Below, one piece after another: positions 5,900-8,112 of a stretch of DNA of 8,112 nucleotides (position 1 is the stretch's first letter; each line of letters starts with the position of its first letter). This DNA is from Caldisericota bacterium (lineage in GTDB: Bacteria; Bipolaricaulota; Bipolaricaulia; Bipolaricaulales; Bipolaricaulaceae). The notes beneath the pieces were generated by a model that was not told the DNA's origin, ran no database searches, and saw only the letters and a list, made by a program, of their open reading frames with translations. A program made the translations under genes and the position numbers. The stretch is taken from NCBI GenBank assembly GCA_013151115.1, contig JAADIW010000102.1:1-8112 (forward strand), written 5' to 3'.

Positions 5900-6456
5900 T
5901 CGCGGCCGTAGCGGCGCTGCGGACGGAGCTCACCTTCGTGCGGGGGATGCACCGGGTGCGGACGGGGATCGGCCCCCGGGCACGGGAACGCCTCGCGAGG
6001 GCCCTGGAGCGGTTCGATCCCGAGGGGGCGGTGATCCTCGGGTTCTGCGGCGCGACCCACGCGCGGCTGACGCCCGGGTCGCTGATCCTGGCGTCATCGA
6101 TCCGGCACGGCGCGGAAGAGATCGAGGTGCCCGGAGAGCTCGTCGCGGCGGCCGGAAAGCGGCTGCCGGCGGCCGAGATCGGCCCCATTTACACCACGGA
6201 GGGGATCGCCGATCCCCCGGAAAAAGTCCGCCTCTCGTTGTTCGCCCTGGGCGTCGATATGGAGTCCTTCCACCTCGCGCAGGAACTCCGAACCCGTCGC
6301 GTTCCGTTCCTGATCTTGAGATGTGTCCTGGACACGCTTTGGGAGGACCTCTCCCGTAAGTCCCCCCGGTTCATCGGGCGCGCGATCTCCTGCGCCCGGC
6401 GGCTCGGCAGGGCCGCGGAAGTCCTGGCGCCGGTGGTGGCGGGAGGTGAGGGCTGA
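5896..6456 (+). CDS. hpnG: Adenosylhopane nucleosidase HpnG (MTA/SAH nucleosidase-like)
   Basis: This 186-residue phosphorylase/nucleosidase-fold protein is predicted to remove adenine from adenosylhopane, giving ribosylhopane for bacteriohopanetetrol synthesis. Family landmarks are the start MIAAVAALRTEL with E11 in the catalytic-base region, ILGFCGATHARLTPGSLILA (48-67) matching the nucleosidase glycine loop and PGDLV-type strand, V120-D121-M-E123-S (ribose-binding Met-Glu), and D146 in LRCVLDT where the family has its general-acid Asp. The ATG at 5896 overlaps the hpnH stop by four bases and has an excellent AGGAGG (5885-5890) five bases upstream, which settles the start. Earlier in-frame starts lie deep in hpnH. 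The protein is on the short side for the family, with a compact region between residues 20 and 48. Its TGA shares a base with the shc ATG. Confidence 0.88.
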   Translation: MIAAVAALRTELTFVRGMHRVRTGIGPRARERLARALERFDPEGAVILGFCGATHARLTPGSLILASSIRHGAEEIEVPGELVAAAGKRLPAAEIGPIYTTEGIADPPEKVRLSLFALGVDMESFHLAQELRTRRVPFLILRCVLDTLWEDLSRKSPRFIGRAISCARRLGRAAEVLAPVVAGGEG

Positions 6457-8112
6457 TGCAGAGGGTCGCGGACCGCGGAAGGGTCGAAGGCCACGATCCG
6501 CGGAAATACCTCGTCACCCACCGACCCGCCCCCCACACCCACGGCCGCTCCCGGATCGAGGACCTGGATGAGGCCATCGGTCTCGCGGTGGATTGGTTGC
6601 TCAAGCGCCAGTCGCCGGAGGGGTGGTGGTGGGGGGAGTTGGAGTCCAACGTCACCATCACCGCCGAGCACCTCTTCCTGACCCACATCCTGGGGATCGG
6701 GACCCAGGAGCTATGGGAGAAGATCGCCCGCTACATCCTCTCCGAGCAGCGGCCCGAGGGCTTCTGGGCCAACTGGTACGGCGGGCCGGGGGAGCTCTCC
6801 ACCACAGTGGAGGCCTACGTGGCCCTGAAGATGGCCGGAGTGGATCCCGAGAGCCCCCCGATGCGGGCGGCCCGGGAGTGGATCCTGGCCCAAGGGGGAG
6901 TGGAGCGGGTCCGGGTGTTCACCAAGATCTGGCTGGCGTTGCTTGGGGAGTGGCCCTGGGAGGCGACGCCGATGCTCCCGCCGGAGCTGGTGCTCCTGCC
7001 CACGTGGTTCCCGGTGAACCTCTACTCCTTCGCCTCCTGGGCCCGGGGGACGATCCTCCCGCTCGCGATCCTGCGGGTTTTGAAACCCGTGTTCCCCATC
7101 CCCGAATATGCGCGGATCGACGAGCTCTTCCCGCGGGGGAGGGGCAACGCCGACCTCTCCCTCCCCCGGAAAAGGAGCGCCTGGGGCCGGTTCTTCCACG
7201 CCGCCGATAGGTTCCTGCGGGCCTATGAACGCGTGCACATAAAGCCGTTGCGGCGCCGGGCCCTGAAGGAAGCCGAGGAGTGGATCGTGGCCCGCCAGGA
7301 GGCCGACGGCTGCTGGGGCGGGATCCAGCCCCCGTGGGTCTACTCCCTCATCGCCCTCCACGCCCTGGGGTACTCCCCCGAGTCCCCGGTGATGCGGAAG
7401 GGGATCGAGGGGTTCTCCCGGTACGCCATCGAGGACGAGCGCGGGTTCCGGCTGCAATCGTGCATCTCCCCGGTATGGGATACGGGCCTCGCCGCCATCG
7501 CCCTCCGGGACGCCGGGCTACCCGCGGACCACCCCGCCCTGGTCAAGGCGGGTGAGTGGCTTCTGGGGGAGCAGATCTTCGTCGGCGGGGACTGGCAAGT
7601 TAAGTGCCGGGCGCGGCCGGGTGGGTGGGCGTTCGAGTTCGACAACGACTGGTACCCCGACACCGACGACACCGCGGTGGTGATGATGGCTCTCTTGGGG
7701 ATCGAGCTCCCCGAGAGGGCCAAGGAGTTCGCCATCTCCCGGGGGCTGGAGTGGCTCCTGGGGATGCAATCGCGGAACGGCGGCTGGGGGGCGTTCGATC
7801 GCGACAACACGAAGGCGTTCCTGCGGGAGATCCCCTTCGCCGACTTCGGCGAGATCATCGATCCCCCCTCGGTGGACGTCACCGCCCACATCGTGGAGTG
7901 CCTGGGGAGGCTCGGGTACCGGCCGGGGTTCGCGCCCCTGGACCGGGCCCTGCGGTACCTCTTCCGGGAGCAGGAGCGGGACGGGTCCTGGTTCGGCCGC
8001 TGGGGGGTGAACCACCTCTACGGCACCGGGGCGGTCCTCCCGGCACTGCGGGCGGTGGAGTTCCCCATGGACGATACCCGGGTGCGGCGGGCGGTGGACT
8101 GGCTCGTCGAGC
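6456..8112 (+). CDS. shc: Squalene-hopene cyclase (partial, cut by right edge)
   Basis: This class II triterpene cyclase, also called hpnF, turns squalene into hopene/hopanol at the membrane. The first 552 residues of an expected ~630-680 are present. The catalytic acid motif is D402-T-D404-D405 (WYPDTDDTAVV). Compared from memory with Alicyclobacillus numbering, conserved positions include E71 (E45), W195 (W169), W294 (W312), F393 (F365), H478 (H451), W516 (W489) and Y522 (Y495). F447 replaces Tyr420 and A462 replaces Cys435. QW-type repeats are visible, for example QEADGCWGGIQPPW, QSRNGGWGAF and QERDGSWFGRW. The residues before about 35 resemble no conserved part and are a short variable leader. 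The ATG at 6456 overlaps the hpnG TGA by one base (TGATG), and GGAGG at 6442-6446 lies nine bases upstream. The C-terminal QW repeat and active-site tyrosines lie off-window. Confidence 0.96.
   Translation, partial: MQRVADRGRVEGHDPRKYLVTHRPAPHTHGRSRIEDLDEAIGLAVDWLLKRQSPEGWWWGELESNVTITAEHLFLTHILGIGTQELWEKIARYILSEQRPEGFWANWYGGPGELSTTVEAYVALKMAGVDPESPPMRAAREWILAQGGVERVRVFTKIWLALLGEWPWEATPMLPPELVLLPTWFPVNLYSFASWARGTILPLAILRVLKPVFPIPEYARIDELFPRGRGNADLSLPRKRSAWGRFFHAADRFLRAYERVHIKPLRRRALKEAEEWIVARQEADGCWGGIQPPWVYSLIALHALGYSPESPVMRKGIEGFSRYAIEDERGFRLQSCISPVWDTGLAAIALRDAGLPADHPALVKAGEWLLGEQIFVGGDWQVKCRARPGGWAFEFDNDWYPDTDDTAVVMMALLGIELPERAKEFAISRGLEWLLGMQSRNGGWGAFDRDNTKAFLREIPFADFGEIIDPPSVDVTAHIVECLGRLGYRPGFAPLDRALRYLFREQERDGSWFGRWGVNHLYGTGAVLPALRAVEFPMDDTRVRRAVDWLVE

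Noticed and set aside
6593..7210. Long plus-strand ORF inside shc in another frame
   Set aside because: Gly/Pro/Ala/Arg-rich translation with no family resemblance; the shc frame across the same bases is unmistakable.
1..8112. Functional link: the two-component operon controls the hopanoid operon
   Set aside because: They are on opposite strands and separated by an orphan gene, an IS scar and over 1.6 kb, and no shared operator motif is visible.

Overview
The window reads as chromosomal DNA from a high-GC bacterium. It has Shine-Dalgarno-led, tightly overlapping genes and a hopanoid biosynthesis operon, which is a bacterial trait. Most coding DNA is clearly GC-rich (one hand-counted 60-base stretch in the prenyl synthase is 72% G+C). 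The exception is a gene at 2508-3107, where three counted stretches are only 38-43%. I cannot place the lineage with confidence. An uncultivated, possibly thermophilic group would fit, but that is a guess.

Left part (1-2248, minus strand): a NarL/DegU-type two-component operon in the order membrane histidine kinase, response regulator with LuxR-type HTH, then a second response regulator that runs off the left edge. The three reading frames overlap by 4 and 1 bases, so they are almost certainly cotranscribed and translationally coupled.

Middle (2249-3906): an accessory-looking stretch. It holds a 259-bp gap, a low-GC orphan gene of unknown function (2508-3107, minus), and a roughly 497-bp wreck of an IS110-family insertion sequence (3132-3628). 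The wreck is bounded by a 15-bp imperfect terminal inverted repeat and carries a transposase with at least three frameshifts. A 278-bp spacer follows, with a short reading-frame remnant and a TTGACA box embedded in a dyad.

Right part (3907-8112, plus strand): a compact hopanoid operon. A short-chain polyprenyl diphosphate synthase (DDxxD type) is followed by hpnH (radical SAM, makes adenosylhopane), hpnG (adenosylhopane nucleosidase, makes ribosylhopane) and hpnF/shc (squalene-hopene cyclase, cut by the right edge). Junctions are a 1-nt gap, an ATGA overlap and a TGATG overlap. Together these encode prenyl chain supply, cyclisation to the hopane skeleton, and the first two steps of C35 side-chain addition. 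The squalene-forming genes (hpnCDE or a squalene synthase) are not in the window and must lie downstream or elsewhere.

I found no RNA genes, CRISPR arrays or convincing intrinsic terminators. I do not see a clearly undescribed multi-gene system. The less ordinary items are the IS110 remnant with retained ends, the low-GC orphan gene, and the dyad-flanked promoter candidate in front of the hopanoid operon.
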